Assembly: GCA_903905685.1 (NCBI GenBank)
Contig: CAIVHI010000188.1
Coordinates: forward strand, 1 to 9,692
Length of the DNA stretch: 9,692 nt
Source: an uncultured Bacteroidota bacterium
GTDB lineage: Bacteria > Bacteroidota > Bacteroidia > Chitinophagales > Chitinophagaceae
Direction: 5' to 3'
Shown piece by piece: positions 7,984 to 9,692 of this stretch. The notes beneath the pieces were generated by a model. That model worked only from the letters and a program-made list of their open reading frames with translations, did not search any database and was not told the origin of the DNA. Positions within the stretch are counted from its first letter, which is position 1. Each line of letters begins with the position of its first letter. A program made the translations under genes and the position numbers.

Positions 7984-9388
7984 TGTGTTCTTTGGGAACA
8001 CGTTGATGATATTTTTTGCACGGGCGTTCCCGTCGGTGGCCAACTTGTTGGTCATCATCGGGTTCTCACATGTGCTCCCAAAGGATGCCTATGGCAGTTA
8101 CTCCCGGTTTTGGATCCACCTCAACCTTATCCTGCCCGTCATCACCTTCGGCCTGCACCTCGTCACGGTTACCTATACCCCCGAGACGCTGGCTGCGGTT
8201 TCTAAGTCTATCAAGCGGGTGCATCTATTGGGCTATGCAGCGTGGGCGTGCACGTTCGGTTTGCTGTTTGCGGCCTTGCAGATGCACACCACCTGTACCA
8301 ACTTCGCTATACCGTTGGCATTCATCCTGATTTATGCAGTCGCAGCCATAGCCGAATACGTGCTCACCGCTTTTAAGAATTTCACGGGCATCTTGGCCAC
8401 CAACCTATTCTATTCGGTGGTATTTGTGGCCATTCACCTGTGGGTCTATAAAAGCAATGCTCCTACCAGTTTGATATTCAGCCTGTTGCTACCGCTGATT
8501 GCCATCAAGGCCGCCATTTACCTCATTATGGTGTCTCGTGGACTACGGGAGGCGCAAGGGGAGGCATTCTCGGCCGAAGTGGCCCGGCGGATGCGCCACT
8601 TGTGGCTACACTTGGGCGTGTACGACGTGTCTCAGAACATCTTTGCTTGGGTCGATAAGTTTGCGGTGTCGCTCTTGCTACCTCCGGCCCTTACGGCCAT
8701 TTATTTCAATGGTACTCAAAATATACCGTTTCTGCCACTGCTGCTCAGTGCCGCCGGCAATGCCGTTTTGATTCAGACTGCAACCACATCGGCCACCGAC
8801 GACCGCCGCCAGGCGGCCGACCTCATGGTGCTGTCGGGTAAGATGTTGGCCTGCATCGTGTTCCCGCTTTTCTTCTTTTTTGAGTGCTACAGGGCCGAAT
8901 TCATGGTGGCGGTGTTTTCCGACAAGTATGTGGAATCCATACCGTTGTTCGCCATTAGCTTGCTCATCCTGCCGCTGCGCGCCTACAGTTTCACCACATT
9001 GCTGCAAAAGTTTCACCGGGGAGACCTCATCAATGCCGGCGGGCTGATGGATTTGGCCATTGCCTGCCTGCTTATGTATCCGTTGTATCATTGGTTCGGC
9101 ACGTTGGGGATGGCTGCGGCATTCGTGGTGTCCACCTACCTGCAAGCGGGGTTTTACCTGTTCTATTCCGTAAAGGCGGTTGGGCTGCCGGTGGGTAGGG
9201 TGTTCCCCCTGCGCGATTGGGTGCTGAAGTTGGTGCTTTTCGGCGGGGTGTTCTTTCTTGTTAAATATTTCACCGCGCCACTATTGTCGAATTGGGGCAA
9301 TATTTTTGCAGGTGCAACACTGATGGTTGCATTGGTTGGCTCGTCGCTCGTGAGGGAGATGAACCGTCATAAACAGCAGCAACCCTGA
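7958..9388 (+). CDS. MOP-superfamily polysaccharide flippase-like membrane protein (Wzx type)
   Basis: The chosen start gives 476 residues, normal for oligosaccharide flippases; the open frame reaches back to 7859, but those extra residues are the acyltransferase read in another frame. About 12-14 hydrophobic segments are visible, starting with FFGNTLMIFFARAFPSVANL (11-30). Family-like features are the short HVLPKDAYGSYSRFW block (38-52), WVDKFAVSLLLPPALTAIYF (231-250) followed by PFLPLLLSAAGN (257-268), YVESIPLFAISLLILPLRAY (324-343), and a basic C-terminus. Such proteins move lipid-linked oligosaccharides across the inner membrane. Position next to an acyltransferase and a YfhO protein supports a surface-polymer role, but no glycosyltransferase, polymerase or ligase is present in the window. 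A lipid II flippase (MurJ) or MATE drug exporter is less likely because of the neighbours and motifs, though it cannot be excluded by eye. The gene overlaps the acyltransferase end by 26 nt and carries a hairpin early in its coding sequence. Confidence 0.8.
   Translation: MLLRLPKSNVFFGNTLMIFFARAFPSVANLLVIIGFSHVLPKDAYGSYSRFWIHLNLILPVITFGLHLVTVTYTPETLAAVSKSIKRVHLLGYAAWACTFGLLFAALQMHTTCTNFAIPLAFILIYAVAAIAEYVLTAFKNFTGILATNLFYSVVFVAIHLWVYKSNAPTSLIFSLLLPLIAIKAAIYLIMVSRGLREAQGEAFSAEVARRMRHLWLHLGVYDVSQNIFAWVDKFAVSLLLPPALTAIYFNGTQNIPFLPLLLSAAGNAVLIQTATTSATDDRRQAADLMVLSGKMLACIVFPLFFFFECYRAEFMVAVFSDKYVESIPLFAISLLILPLRAYSFTTLLQKFHRGDLINAGGLMDLAIACLLMYPLYHWFGTLGMAAAFVVSTYLQAGFYLFYSVKAVGLPVGRVFPLRDWVLKLVLFGGVFFLVKYFTAPLLSNWGNIFAGATLMVALVGSSLVREMNRHKQQQP
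7982..8004 (+). other. 9-bp hairpin at the acyltransferase stop / flippase 5' end
   Basis: AATGTGTTC (7982-7990), loop TTTGG, GAACACGTT (7996-8004) form a stem of nine pairs with one T-G wobble. It begins within the acyltransferase stop codon and lies 24 nt into the flippase frame. A run of six T (8012-8017) follows 7 nt later, too far for a textbook terminator. It could tune expression between the two genes; that is inference. Confidence 0.45.
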
Positions 9389-9400
9389 TACCCCCCCACT

Positions 9401-9692
9401 ATGTCACGCACCTACCACCGCCACCACGCCAAGAATATCGACAATACCGGCTTTGGCCCCAACAGTACGGTAGAGGGCGGCCGGCTCATCAATCCCGATG
9501 GTACGGCCAACCTCAAAAAGGTTGGCATTCCGTTTTGGGACCGCATCAGCCTGTATCACACACTGTTGCGTATGAAGCGCAGCCACTTTTTGGCAGTCAT
9601 CTTCTTCTTTTACACGGGCGTTAATTTCGTTTTTGCCGTTTTATACCTCACTGTAGGCGTGCAAAACTTGGGTATAGAAATGGGTAGATCGG
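9401..9692 (+). CDS. Inward-rectifier potassium channel (Kir/KirBac type), 3'-truncated by window edge
   Basis: The frame opens at an ATG 12 nt after the flippase stop and stays open to the window end, giving 97 residues. The N-terminus has the Bacteroidota Kir signature: AKNIDNTGFGPNSTVEGGRL (10-29), then INPDGTANLKKVGIPFWDR (30-48), an amphipathic slide helix SLYHTLLRMKRSHF (50-63), and the outer transmembrane helix (about 62-86), ending at VGVQNLGIE (85-93). The pore helix, selectivity filter, inner helix and cytoplasmic beta domain that make up the rest of a roughly 300-residue channel lie outside the window, so potassium selectivity cannot be confirmed here. KirBac channels are tetramers in the inner membrane that pass potassium and are inhibited by anionic phosphoinositides in vitro. 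No Shine-Dalgarno precedes the start; a C7 run (9391-9397) occupies the gap. The tight spacing suggests co-transcription with the upstream genes, although the functional link is unclear. Confidence 0.88.
   Translation, partial: MSRTYHRHHAKNIDNTGFGPNSTVEGGRLINPDGTANLKKVGIPFWDRISLYHTLLRMKRSHFLAVIFFFYTGVNFVFAVLYLTVGVQNLGIEMGRS

Noticed and set aside
7506..8006. A 166-codon + strand frame overlapping the acyltransferase in another phase
   Set aside because: Cys/Arg/Gly-rich out-of-frame reading of the acyltransferase; no motifs.
7543..8058. A 171-codon - strand open frame opposite the acyltransferase and flippase start
   Set aside because: It mirrors the acyltransferase codons and contains no family motif; the sense reading has clear hexapeptide repeats.
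9391..9397. Run of seven C between flippase and Kir genes as a possible phase-variation tract
   Set aside because: It is short and lies outside both coding frames, so length change would not switch a reading frame; it is noted only as an oddity.

Overview
The window reads as chromosomal DNA of a Bacteroidota bacterium, most likely in or near the Chitinophagia. The reasons are a divergent bacterial alpha-2-macroglobulin of the Bacteroidota type, a RecR and an 800-residue YfhO-family membrane protein with Bacteroidota-style signature blocks, a prokaryotic inward-rectifier potassium channel, weak or absent Shine-Dalgarno sequences before most genes, and a TAnnTTTG-type -7 promoter element. The placement below phylum level is inference from remembered family features, not a search.

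Layout. Bases 1-3882 (+) are the C-terminal part of an alpha-2-macroglobulin-like protein whose N-terminus lies before the window. Bases 3883-4090 are a convergent intergenic region with a hairpin and an oligo-T terminator candidate. Bases 4091-4711 (-) are recR. Bases 4712-4983 are a divergent promoter region without a gene. From 4984 to the right edge four genes run on the + strand with very short gaps (30 nt, a 26-nt overlap, 12 nt): a YfhO-family polytopic membrane protein, a left-handed beta-helix (hexapeptide) acyltransferase, a MOP-superfamily polysaccharide flippase-like protein, and the start of a Kir-type potassium channel cut by the window end.

How the genes may work together. The four right-hand genes look like one transcription unit starting from a promoter at about 4915-4948. 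A multi-membrane YfhO protein (a family linked in Firmicutes to glycosylation of surface polymers), an acyltransferase and a flippase make a plausible small module for modifying and exporting a surface glycan or lipid-linked intermediate; no ordinary cytoplasmic glycosyltransferase is visible, and the potassium channel has no obvious link to that role. The macroglobulin is probably an envelope protein, but it has lost the thioester motif expected at its core. RecR is a housekeeping recombination-repair gene transcribed away from the module.

Nothing mobile, no CRISPR array and no RNA gene was recognised. The most unusual signals are the thioester-less macroglobulin, a perfect 10-bp hairpin inside that gene that resembles a terminator on the opposite strand, and a 9-bp hairpin at the acyltransferase/flippase junction.
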